A DNA stretch of 64,000 nt, from NCBI GenBank assembly GCA_963682175.1, contig OY821775.1, positions 34,098,053 to 34,162,052 on the forward strand. The letters are read 5' to 3'. The DNA comes from Triglochin maritima (lineage: Eukaryota; Streptophyta; Magnoliopsida; Alismatales; Juncaginaceae). The notes under the pieces were generated by a model. That model searched no databases. It saw nothing but the letters and a program-made list of their open reading frames with translations, and had not been told where the DNA came from. Made by a program: the position numbers and the translations under genes. Positions 11,878-21,134 of this stretch are shown here, piece after piece (the first letter of the stretch is position 1; the number at the start of each line of letters is the position of its first letter).

Positions 11878-12246
11878 TGATTGACATCATTTCATGCTTA
11901 TATTTGTATCTTATATCCATTATCTTACACCTAAGCAATGCTACGTAACGAGTTTTATGTTTAGTTTTTAGGAATAAATAGGTTTGAAGAGAAGAAACAT
12001 AAAAGGACCCAAAAGCAGGGAAAAAGGACTTAATTGTGAGACCTGAGGACCAAGATGCAAGGGAGAAGGACCTGAACGTAAGACAAAAGGACCTAAGAGC
12101 AAAACAGGAAACTCCACACCTTCATGTGGAGTAATTTGTCAATTTGATTTGGGTCGGAGCTCCACTAAACAAAGTAGATGCATCTAAGACCAAGAAACAC
12201 TCCAAGCAAAGCCCAAAACAAAAACCAAGCAGATCTGAAGTTTATA

Positions 12247-12285
12247 GACCGCCAATTGGCGGTCTTGGACCACTAATTGGCGGTC
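12247..12285 (+). promoter_or_regulatory. Paired CCAAT/ATTGG palindromes in Athila U3
   Basis: GACCGCCAATTGGCGGTC is perfectly self-complementary and is followed after three bases by a degenerate copy. Each carries CCAAT on both strands, the core bound by NF-Y type factors. It stands about 120-140 bases upstream of the TATA box. Comparable pairs occur in the other Athila LTRs and, unusually, in the leader after the primer site. Promoter function is inferred. Confidence 0.5.
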
Positions 12286-12369
12286 CATATGGCCCCAGAT
12301 CCGCCAAGCTTTCTCCTGGACTTGTATTATCATGTGTTTAGGCTATTTTTGGTATTGGTTTAGTCCCAC

Positions 12370-12414
12370 ATCGGGGGATTGTCCCCGATTAGCTTTTTCC
12401 ATGCTTATAAATAG
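12370..12414 (+). promoter_or_regulatory. Athila LTR core promoter: dyad plus TATA box
   Basis: The 7-bp inverted repeat ATCGGGG / CCCCGAT with a GATTGT loop is followed by TATAAATAG at 12406-12414. Degenerate forms of the dyad sit just upstream of the TATA box in the LTRs at 19277, 23525, 35870 (reverse), 55005 (reverse) and 62270 (reverse). Confidence 0.6.
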
Positions 12415-14104
12415 AACTCTTCACCTTCCATTGTAATTACCCATTGCTTGGTGGCATTCTCTCTACTAAGGAGTGAGCCTTGAAGCAAAAACTCAAGGTG
12501 GAGAAGAATGCTACCTTCAATGTGAGTCATTGTAAATAAAATAATTCTTCTAGTTCCTTTTAATCTTGCCTTTTAATTTGTGCATGTTTGTTTAGTCTTT
12601 CCTTTCCTTTATGCTTCTTTATTTCTTGCTTGATTAGTATAACTTTCATTTCAGTATTATGCTTTCTTTTGCTAATATAGTTAGTGTAATGAGTAGTGAG
12701 TAGTTTCATCCCCATTTGGGGGGTGGAGAAATATGTGATATAATCATGTAGTGTATTAAGTGTGTGTAATTTTTATCCCTTGAGCTTTATATGATTTCCA
12801 TAACCATCTAATGGGTCTCCACTCTTATCTTTGATATGCTAATGCTCTTGAATGAAGCTTAGCTTATGCTTTGATTAGTGGACCTATTTTATGGGGAATG
12901 ATAAGCTTAGGATATGGATGAAGTTAATATTGGAAACACAAGTTGTAGTGTATGAGCTCTTGTTGCCTTTACCTTAGCTAATGTCTTGTATGTTTTAATG
13001 ATGTAGTCTTATCTTAATTCATGTGGAGGCATAGTAGGGTCTAGTCTTTATACTTGAGTTCATGTAGCTTCATTCCAACTATTGTCTTGTATGTTTTAAT
13101 GATGTAGTGAAATCTTAATTCATGTGGAGGGAAAGTTGGATGTAGTTATATGATTTCATGCACTACATGTTGTGAATAGGTTAATGAACACACACACATA
13201 CACTTCTTTATGTTCACATTATTTCTCTACCCCCTTTGGGGTTTAGTTTATCGTTTCTTCTCCATCTCATTTCAGCTTTGTAGTGTAGTTTAGTGTAACC
13301 AACCTTTCTTCCCTTTCTTTACCTCTCGCCTTCGCACAAACCAAGTGTCGACACACCTCCCAGTGGACGACCCGTATTTGCCACCGCTTCAATGCGGCCG
13401 TGCACTTGCAGTTAAATATAAAACGATCAATCAATATACAATCGTTCGGGCATGCGTGTATCTTCCTATATTCAATTCCCATAGGACACAACACTTTCTT
13501 AGCATCATTCTATCTGGCAACTCATTATCATCTGGAAGCATCTCTTTCAATAACTCCAACATTGATGTGAAACTGACATCGGACCAACCATTTGCAGCTT
13601 TTCAATTGTACAATTTCAACACCACTGACAATCTAGTGAATTTGGTACAATTCTTATACAACGGCTTCTCATTGTCACTCAACAAATTACCAAGTAAATC
13701 GGGGTTGGACGAAAACTTTTCAGCCATATCCTGAACCATTTCCTCTAAGTGATCTTCCACACTAACGTCTTCCCCATCAGTCTTGGAACGACTAAATGAT
13801 TCATTTTCGCCGTGCCATATCCACAGTCTGTAATATGGGTCGAAACCTTTCTCAAACAAATGATCTTTTATTTTCCGAAAAGTCAGCACTGACATATTAT
13901 GACTCTTATTGCATGGACAATATGCCATGTCGCTGTCTTTTATTTTCTTGGAATGTTTTTTTGGCAACCTCAAAGAACATATTCACTTCATTCTCATACT
14001 CATCACTCAATATGTTTGAAACAATCTACTCTCTATCCATTTCAATCTAAACATTAACAAAAATGATAGTTATTATTGGAGACAATAAATAAAATTTAAA
14101 TTTA

Positions 14105-14920
14105 AAAGAATGTGTTCGTAGATGAGAAGATTCAGAGACATTAAGATGAGAAAAGAATGACTCAGAGGAGAGGAGATGAAGTCCTTAATCTAGCGTGGGA
14201 ATAAGGAAGATTAGAAACCTAACTAAGCAATCAAGGCCAAAACAACCTAAAGTCCACTATAAATCCTTAGTAATAGACGACGCCTAACTTCAAGGTCCCA
14301 CCAAGGACCACTAGTCTGTAGGAAATCAAGAACCCAGAGGTCCCTAATATGTCAAGGAGACTAGATGGGCAACGATGTTCAGGCCGAAACAGTCTTAAAC
14401 ATCGAGGATCACTAATCTGTAGGAAATCAAGAACCCAGAGGTTCCTAAAATCTCAGGGAGACTAGATGGGCAACGACATTCAGGCCATAATGGTCTTAAA
14501 CGGTTTCCTCTCCTTAATGCGTCCGAAAATCCTAGGGGCCAACGTCTAATTGATTTTATTAAGGCTCTTTTATTAAGTAGTTTTTGAGCAAAGGAGAGGG
14601 TGATGAAATCCCCCACCTCATCTCCTATAGGTGACTGACCCCTAAGTGTTTTTCATACCTTAATCTAACAAACAACACACCGAACAAACACTCACCTAAC
14701 TCTTGTTCCAATGCAATTCCTACTAACTAATGCGTGCTTTCTAATGAATGGTGAGTGAAAGATATTCTATACCTTACGCCAGCAATCTACGACAGAAATC
14801 GTAAAATTTATAATAAATACGATGAATGCAAATCCTATATGATGAATGACTTAGCAAATATTGTCTAATCTTTTGCTTTAGGTTATTAAAGGCGATGTTA
14901 TTTAAGGGGGTCAATGAGTT
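14105..14920 (-). mobile_element. Athila leader fragment captured in the CACTA
   Basis: In reverse this matches Athila leaders at 20460-21110, 34760-35170 and 38040-38720: the splice-donor-like block near 14772, the conserved hairpin at 14591-14620, and the 'locus of gacctgaa / ctagatt' text before gag. No LTR, primer site or gag is attached. It lies between the CACTA transposase start and the right end, within the presumed promoter or 5' untranslated region. Confidence 0.75.
14304..14505 (-). repeat. Tandem duplication, period 101
   Basis: Two adjacent units (14304-14404 and 14405-about 14505) share 'ctgtaggaaatcaagaaccc' and 'gagactagatgggcaacga'. They differ at scattered positions, so the duplication is not recent. 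The other leader copies have a single unit. Confidence 0.8.
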
Positions 14921-15640
14921 ATTATCATAATATTGAAAATTCAAAAAAGCAAGACAATAAACATTTTAAATATTAAAATCAAGTATTAAGAATAATTACT
15001 TGGATTGATAGAAAAAAAATTTAATCACAAAATATCATGTTAAGCACAAAGAAAGAGCATCTACCTCTAAATGGAGATCAAAATGAAAACATAATTTAAA
15101 GATATTTTGTGTTCAAATTTTCATACCCAATTCAAATTTGTGAATTCATACTTTCTATTTTCATACCCAATTTATCAAGAGCACCACATTCGTATTGAAT
15201 CAATTTGTCAATCCTTTGTTTTGTTTTCCAAATTTTCATACCCAATTCATACTTTCTATGCTCATTTTTTCTTTCAAACCTAAAGCTAAATAAAAATGAG
15301 ACAAATTAAATACCCAATCACCTGTTATACTCTTTTGGGCAATTTGTTGGAATGAAGATGGACTAGTATAAGTATTATTGTCAATAAGATACGTATTTGA
15401 CGTCGACAATAATCAATGTGGAAAAATTGAGGCACAAAAATAGTGTGTATAAAGTGTTACATGAAGCATAACTGGTGAGGATCTAATTGGAGCTTCTTGA
15501 TCATCGTCTCATTCTCATTATTATCTTTGGAATTGGAAAGTACAGATTTTGAAATTACCATGAAAAAGTTGATCAACGGAAGGTTACTCATTATTTAGTC
15601 TTGAAACGCCGTTAATCACTATCACTACCATACTACGACG
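14921..15640. other. AT-rich CACTA spacer without genes
   Basis: Low-complexity AT-rich DNA with a loosely repeated phrase 'tttcatacccaattca' near 15120, 15165 and 15235. No coding sequence seen. It lies upstream of both leftward genes, so it is a promoter or untranslated region by position. Confidence 0.5.
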
Positions 15641-15649
15641 AACATTAAC

Positions 15650-15870
15650 AGTATGAGCATGAACCAGAGGAGGAGGAGGTTGTGCGGTGACGGTGGTCGT
15701 GGAGGAGGGTGCGGTGACGGTGGTCGCGGCGGGCTACGGAGACGGTGCAAAGGGACGGAGAAGGGGAGGAGAGCACAAGGGACGTCGCTGCGGTGCCAGA
15801 GACGGTGCAAATCGATCGGAGATCGGTCGCGGACGAGAGTTCAGTCGCGGGACGACTAGGTTTTGGGTGG
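15650..15870. promoter_or_regulatory. GC-rich, CpG-rich block near the CACTA right end
   Basis: This is the most GC-rich and CpG-rich stretch of the CACTA, with repeated ggtggtcg and gacggtgcaaa phrases. Open frames exist on both strands, but each is only Arg/Gly- or Pro-rich and resembles nothing I recognise. By analogy with the GC-rich downstream control region of En/Spm it may be the leader or methylation-sensitive control region of the leftward transcript. Confidence 0.4.
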
Positions 15871-15924
15871 GTTTTCGTGTGAAAGGAATGACAAAAAACG
15901 CATCTGTTTGTTTTGTTTAGACAT

Positions 15925-16230
15925 TGGATGTTATAAATATACGACGTCTATACCACGACGTCTATATGCATGGGGTATAGACGTCGGCTGTCTATAACAT
16001 CCGAAGTCTATAGGTCGACGTCTATACCCTATAGACGTCGGCTTCTAATAGCCGACGTCTACTTGTCGACGTCTATAACTGATAGACGTCGGATAAACTA
16101 GGTAATACAATAGCCGACGTCTATATTACCACATAGATGTCGGTCGTAGTAACACCCGACGTCTATGTTATGCTCTCCCTCCTAGACGTCAATTGTTATA
16201 ACGGCCGACGTCTATTGGTCGACGAGTAAA
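15925..16230 (+). repeat. CACTA right subterminal repeats
   Basis: About a dozen copies of CCGACGTCTA or TAGACGTCGG, with some variants (TCGACGTCTA, ACGACGTCTA), in alternating orientation. Same motif as the left array. Confidence 0.88.
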
Positions 16231-16248
16231 GCCTATTCTGCACTAGTG

Positions 16249-16251
16249 TGT
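16249..16251 (+). repeat. CACTA target-site duplication, right copy (TGT)
   Basis: Matches 5584-5586. Directly followed by CTTCTTTTGC, which continues the host Athila sequence. Confidence 0.95.
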
Positions 16252-16935
16252 CTTCTTTTGCTTGATTTGTGCTTTAATTTTTTTTAATTTCTTTCGAAAT
16301 CGTCGTGTGTTTGTGAAAGAAAATGTGTTGTGGGTTTCGCATGTGTTTGCCATGTGCAAAACCGTTGAGAGGCAAAGTAAAAAGAATGGTACCAAAATCG
16401 ACTTGAACATGATGCATTAAGATATCTAGTACAGTGACTTTAGGTCTTATCGAGTCATAAGGATGCACCCAAGTTTTCCCTCAGGGGGATAGTAATCATA
16501 GGGTTTCAGTACTCAAACAAATAAAGAAGTCGACCCTGAACCTGGTGAGTCAAATAATTCGTGTCTGTTAGTATAAGGAAGTTTGTCATAGTCAGGGACC
16601 TTTAAAATCTTGTTGTGAAACCTTAACTGTAGGGGTTTTGGTTCATGTGTAGATAATAAATAAGTGGGTAGGGGTTTCTCTTTTCTCGCACGACTCCTAC
16701 CATTTGGGAAATTAGGTCTGAGTGGACTTCGTGCATGGTACTCTCAAGTCATGTGACTTGGGATGCATCGACCGAACTCCCGTTACAGGGGTGGTAGGGA
16801 TCACCCTATGTGGAGATGTGGGGAAAGTTGTACATGATAATATAAATCCTTATAGGCAATGATGCATGAAACCTGACCCTGAGAGAATTAACCACCAACT
16901 AGCAATAACTAAAAAAGAAAAAAGAAAAGAAGAAC
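16252..16935 (+). mobile_element. Athila 3' non-coding region (continues from 5586)
   Basis: This is the reverse complement of 1-480 and of 56030-56640 in element D. It contains no conserved frame. It resumes the host immediately after the CACTA and is interrupted at 16935 by a solo LTR. Confidence 0.85.
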
Positions 16936-18305
16936 TGATTAAATCAGTTATAAAATAACTGCAGGTGCACAGCTGCGTTGAAGCAATGACAAATATAGGT
17001 CGATCCTCAGGGAGGTGTGTCGACTTTGGTTAATTCAAAGGCGAGTGGGAAACAAATGGTAGAAGTGATTAATTTAACTAAACTATAATAAACGAGTAAG
17101 CAACAAAGAAGGAAATGAAAGCGAGAGAAGAAATGAAACTAAGTGACTAGTAGAAGAAGATAGAAATCAGGAATGGAAAACCCCTAAGGGGTGGAGTGTG
17201 TGTACGCATGAAATAAGTGTGGTGAACAGATACAATAAGCTCAAGCGTAGTTAGTGTTTGTTATGCATAAGAAGTACCTAATGGCAAGACCTGTCATTCA
17301 AAGCACTAACCTAGGTGATTAATATGAGTGTGACAAGTTTGTTATTAAGAACCTAAACAAGCATGGAAGGTACCTAAATATTATGGCAGAAACCATCAAG
17401 TTAAGTATTCTCTTTAATTCAAACAAGCATACTAACATTTTTCACATACAATAATATTTAGTATTCATTCCATCTACATAACATGTATAAACATCAACTA
17501 CACCCCCAAAGGGGGATGAAACTACTCACACATTAAACTATAAACTACATGAAGAAACTAAGACATTCTATTTATACTACTATAAAGAAAAGAAAACAAA
17601 CTAAACAAGCAAGCATCAAAATAAAGACAATATAAAACTAACAAAACTATGAAGAATTATTTTATGTACATGAGTCACATTAAAAGTGGTATTCTTCTCC
17701 ACCTTGAGTTTTTGCTTCAAGGCTTTTACTCCTAGTAGAAAGAATGTTACCAAGCAATGGGTGAATACAAATGAGGAGGAAGAGTTCTATTTATAGCCAT
17801 AGAAAAAGGTAATCTAGGACAATCGCTCGGTATGGGATTAAACGTATACCAAAAATAGACTAAATACAACCTAATACATGTCCCACCAAAGTCTTACGGG
17901 ATCTAGACAAAAACCGACCACCAATCAGCGGTCTTGGACCTCAAATTGGCGGTCTATATTTTTGGAGTGTGGTTGTCTGGCTTCATGTGTTCATGTGTGA
18001 TGCACCCAAATAGGTTGTTGGAGCTCAAGACTGAATCAAATTGCCAAAATACTCCTCATGATGGTGTGGAGTTTCTTGATTTGCTCATTGGTCCTTTAGG
18101 CTTACATCCGGGTCCTTCCCTCTTGCATCTCAGTCACCAGGTCTTGCAACTCAGTCTTTTTCCTTGCTTTTGAGTCCTTTTAATGTCTCTTCTCCTCAAA
18201 CTTGCTTATTCCTGAAACTTAAACATTAAACTCGTTACGTAGCATTGTTTAGGTGAAAGATAATGGATATAAGACACAAATGTATGCATGATCTGATGTC
18301 AATCA
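16936..18305 (-). mobile_element. Athila solo LTR in Athila 3' region
   Basis: It is flanked by AGAAC at 16931-16935 and 18306-18310, and is 1370 long. It starts TGATTAAATCAG and ends GTCAATCA as read on the plus strand. Paired palindromes lie at about 17915-17955, and a reverse TATA-type 'tatttatag' near 17800. Host sequence on either side joins in the same order as in element D. Confidence 0.95.
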
Positions 18306-18310
18306 AGAAC

Positions 18311-18760
18311 AAAACGAAAAAATGAAAAGAATTGGCAATACAAACAAGAACCTTAATGGATTTTACAATTTGTATCACTTGAGGATGTTAAGGTTTCCCA
18401 TGTCTTTCACTTAAGTCCTTAACTAACTTGCAAGAATGATTCATTAGGCTAGGTGTATGGAATGAATACATATAGAGAGTCGGTCCAAAGTATTACCGTA
18501 TCCAATGATCGACAAAAATGTATCCATCGAGTAGTGTGCTAGGTTGAAAAATGCATCTATTTTCGGATTTTGTGGGTATATCCGCTAAAAACCCTGTAGA
18601 GACAAGACTCCTCCTCCTTGGTGACAAGGGGATTTAACGGCTTCTTGCACATGCTAATTGCAATCGTGATTCCTACGAAGGTGCGTTACGATTTCCCTGT
18701 TTTACGTATGCCTTTTCCTTTCTTTCATTTTTTCCTTTCTTTGATTTGCTCGGGATTAGC
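18311..18760 (+). mobile_element. Athila 3' end with conserved non-coding block
   Basis: Contains a block of about 140 bases (near 18570-18720) beginning 'tttgtgggtatatccgct', which is also found at 49497-49640 in element B and in reverse at 55575-55715 in element D. No coding sequence. Its conservation between families with unrelated LTRs suggests an RNA or priming function. Confidence 0.7.
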
Positions 18761-18780
18761 AAAAGTTAGGGGTGGGGGTA
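18761..18780 (+). promoter_or_regulatory. Polypurine tract before LTR
   Basis: AAAAGTTAGGGGTGGGGGTA lies two bases before the LTR start TGATTGAC. This is the expected plus-strand primer of reverse transcription. Confidence 0.85.
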
Positions 18781-18782
18781 TT

Positions 18783-20140
18783 TGATTGACATCATATCAT
18801 GCATATATTTGTGTCTGATATCCTTTATTGTTAGCCTAAGCAATGCTACGTAACGAGTTTTATGTTTAAGTTTCAGGAAAAAAACAAGTTTAAGAAGCAG
18901 AGACTCAAAAACGACTTAAAAGCAAGGAAAATGACTAAGTTGTAAGACTTATGGACTAAGATGCAAGAGAGAAAGACCCGAATGTAAAATAAAAAAGACC
19001 AAGTAGCAAATCAAGAAGCTCCACGCCTTCCTGAGGAGTAATTTGGCAATTAGATCCGGGCCTAACCATCAACAACCAAATCAGATTCATCAAACATCAA
19101 GAAATCAAGCTAGAACCAAGCCACGAAAATATAGACTCAATCAGAGGCATCTGGACCGCCAATTGGCGGCTCCAAACCACCAATCAGCGGTCCAGAGGGC
19201 CTCCAATTATGTGTGTCTTAGTCGGGTCGTGGATTATGTAGTTTTATGTTCATTTATAGTATGTAATTAGTCCCGTACCAGGGGATTGTCCCGGGTTAGT
19301 TTTTTTCATGTCTATAAATATATGTTTTCCTCCTCCTTTGTAATACATCTCCTCTCTTGGTGGTCATTCTCCCTACTTGGAGTAAAGCCTTGGAGCAAAA
19401 CTCTAGTAGAGAGATGCTACTCGTAATATGATTGAGAAATAAAGAATGTTTTGTTAGTTCATTGTTGTTTCTTTTAGTTCTTGCATGCTTAGTTAATTTC
19501 GTTGGTTTTAGTCTTCATAGAATTAATTAGCATGTTTTGTTTTCTTAATATGAATGTTAGCATAATAATGTGTGAGTAGTTCCATCCCCTTTGGTGGTGG
19601 AGTTGATGTTTATACATGTCATGTAGAATAGAATGAATGCTATATGTTGTTTTATGTGGTGAATGTGAGTATGCTTGTTTAAATTAAAAAGAATCTTAAC
19701 TTGATGGTTTCTGCCACAGCCATTAGGTACATTCCATGCTTTCCTTAGGTTCTTAATAACAAACGTGTTTATGCTCATATTAATCACTTAGGTTAGTGAT
19801 TTGGATGATAGGTCTTGCGATGAGGTACTTCTTATGCATATAAACACTACCTATACTTTTGCTCTATTGAATGCCTTCATCACAACTTGTTTCATATGTA
19901 CACACACTCCACCCCTTAGGGGTTTGCATTCCTGATTTCCAGCTTGCTTCTATTAGTCACTTAGTTTAGTTTTATTTCGTCTCATGCTTTCATATTCTTT
20001 GTTTGTTTCGTCCTAGTGTAGCGTAGCATACTTTAGTCTAGTTTAGTGTAATCAATTTCTTGTCCCCACCCTGTGGATCGACTCCTATTTGCCTGGTCTT
20101 CATCGACTCGTGCACTTGCGGTATGAAAACGAACACATCA
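18783..20140 (+). mobile_element. Athila LTR (complete)
   Basis: Starts TGATTGACATCATATCATGC, ends AACACATCA and is 1358 long. It has a polypurine tract on its left and a primer site on its right, so it is 3' LTR to one body and 5' LTR to another. It carries palindromes at 19154-19192, the dyad at 19277-19296 and TATAAATA at 19313-19320. It provides the empty site for the nested LTR at 2351. Confidence 0.93.
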
Positions 20141-20146
20141 AGTTTT

Positions 20147-20164
20147 TGGCACCGTTGCCGGGGA
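20147..20164 (+). promoter_or_regulatory. Primer binding site, tRNA-Asp
   Basis: TGGCACCGTTGCCGGGGA complements the 3' end of plant tRNA-Asp (GUC) with one mismatch, six bases after the LTR. A tRNA-Asp primer is typical of Athila/Tat elements. Confidence 0.88.
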
Positions 20165-21134
20165 GGTGCTTTTTCTAGAGTCTCTAAAGATCAAGGGACA
20201 TCACCAGGAGAAGTTTGGAGCGAAACATAGCTAAACAGACCGCCAATCAGCGGTGGTGGGCCGTCAACTGGCGGCCTTGTGAGCTCCATTTTGCTCTATA
20301 CTTTCTTATCGTTGTTTCAACATTCAATAGCGTGGTCTGGGGCTCAATTGGGCATGTTTTGACTTGTAGTTTGCCCCCATATCAAAAATTAATCCCCTTT
20401 AATCAACTTGGCCACTAAAATCCAAAGCAAAGGACTAGGCATTCTTGTTTGTTTCGGTCATGCATCATATACTTGATTGAGGCACGTAGTTTGTCTTTTG
20501 TTTTAGCTTTACTTTCAGTTGTTGAGCGCTGACATGAGGTACGCATTTCATACTGTCATTCATGCATTTTGTATGATCAGGCATTAGTTAGTAGGAATTG
20601 CATTACAACAAGTGTGAGTTGAGTGTTTGTTGGAGAGTTGATTTCTAGATTAAGACTCCAAAATGCTACTAAGAAGGGACTCTCCCATACAAGATAAGGT
20701 GGGGGATTTCATCACCCTTTCCTTAGCCCCAAAAATCACTCTAATCAAAGCCTTAATTCTAAAAGCAATTAGATATTGGTCCCTAACGATTTTGGTGGCA
20801 CTAGGAGACTGATCTTGTTGAGACCGTCATGACCTGATCGACGTCGCCTACCTTCTCGATAGTAGGAGGTACTAGATCTCCGGATATGGTATCACTTGCT
20901 GGGCATTGTGGTTTTCGTTGTAGGTAGATGAGGCGTGTCAAGACTAATGTTCTCGAAGTTAGGCGTCGTCTAGCCTAAGGATCTATAGTCATAAGATGTT
21001 TGAGCATTGTTTGCATGTGTACTTCTACCTTCTCCCACTACCCACGTTAGCTCTAGGGATTCTTCCTTTCTCATATGAGTCTTCTCCACCTCTATATTCT
21101 TCGTTATAGTCTTCTCCTATGATTACACCTTCTG
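20165..21134 (+). mobile_element. Athila leader region
   Basis: Untranslated leader between primer site and gag. It holds a second set of the U3 palindromes at 20238-20275, a splice-donor-like ATGAG-GTACGC at 20534-20544 and the conserved hairpin block at 20696-20724. The N-terminal part of gag seen in element D is missing at the gag end, so about 100 codons are deleted near 21130. Confidence 0.75.
20696..20724 (+). ncRNA. Conserved leader hairpin block
   Basis: AAGGTGGGGGATTTCATCAC followed by CCTTTCCTT. GGTG(G) and CACC can pair around the loop. Close copies lie at 14591-14620 (reverse), 34769-34797, 38303-38330, 45357-45385 and 60561-60592 (reverse). Candidate packaging or dimerisation signal; function inferred. 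Confidence 0.45.

Larger units (their letters stand above)
11878..13433 (+). mobile_element. Athila solo LTR inside the CACTA transposase exon
   Basis: It starts TGATTGACATCATTTCATGC, ends AACGATCAATCA, is 1556 long and is flanked by ATATA. U3 holds the perfect 18-bp palindrome GACCGCCAATTGGCGGTC (12247-12264) and an imperfect second copy (12268-12285). A dyad ATCGGGG-GATTGT-CCCCGAT lies at 12370-12389 and a TATAAATAG box at 12406-12414. No internal sequence remains, so LTR-LTR recombination removed the body. It is the best preserved single LTR of this family here. Confidence 0.96.
9247..14040 (-). pseudogene. CACTA transposase (Tnp2/Transposase_21), split by a solo LTR
   Basis: Read leftward. 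The N-terminal Transp_assoc-like zinc region is at about 14040-13780 (YCPCNKSHN, GFDPYYRLWIWHGE). Next come LLKEMLPDDNELP and, after a frameshift near 13500, YRKIHACPNDCI. The solo LTR 11878-13433 follows. The protein resumes at 11873 with YRGEFENLHSCPRCNVSRYK, then the Transposase_21 core (PF02992: RLGLCTDGMNPFG, FPAYGNLSGYSVKGHKACPIC, RHCIDVMHVEENVCDSL), a DUF4218 region (FFDIMIHPVIHLVREV, MYPFERYLK) around 10380-10190, and a DUF4216 domain at 9744-9247 (YYGVIEDIWELDF, FILASQAKQVFYVADP). Damage: a frameshift near 11680, an in-frame TAG near 11298, and a frameshift near 9780. The longest open piece is 508 codons (11282-9756). It would cut at the CACTA ends if intact. Confidence 0.93.
5587..16248 (-). 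mobile_element. CACTA (En/Spm) DNA transposon, about 10.7 kb
   Basis: The left end reads CACTACTACAGAAAAAGG and the right end, in reverse, CACTAGTGCAGAATAGGC: imperfect inverted repeats with the diagnostic CACTA. A 3-bp duplication TGT flanks it and the empty site exists in sibling copies. Both ends carry dense CCGACGTCTA / TAGACGTCGG subterminal motifs. Two gene remnants read leftward: a Tnp2-type transposase (14040-9247) and a second gene with an Ulp1-like domain (9190-6290). The transposase is broken by a solo LTR, so the element is not autonomous now, although its termini look intact. Confidence 0.96.
4411..18782 (+). mobile_element. Athila-type element, 3' half (integrase to PPT), with insertions
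   Basis: The parts are integrase (4411-4975), 3' non-coding sequence (4976-5586, 16252-16935, 18311-18760), a polypurine tract (18761-18780) and then an LTR at 18783. The host is interrupted by the CACTA at 5587-16248 and a solo LTR at 16936-18305; both leave clean target duplications, and removing them restores co-linearity with 62760-64000 and with the reverse of 55493-57255. Gag, protease and RT are absent from this side. Confidence 0.85.

Noticed and set aside
15653..15859. Small Arg/Gly-rich protein gene
   Set aside because: Open only because of GC-rich composition; frames are open on both strands and no domain is recognisable.
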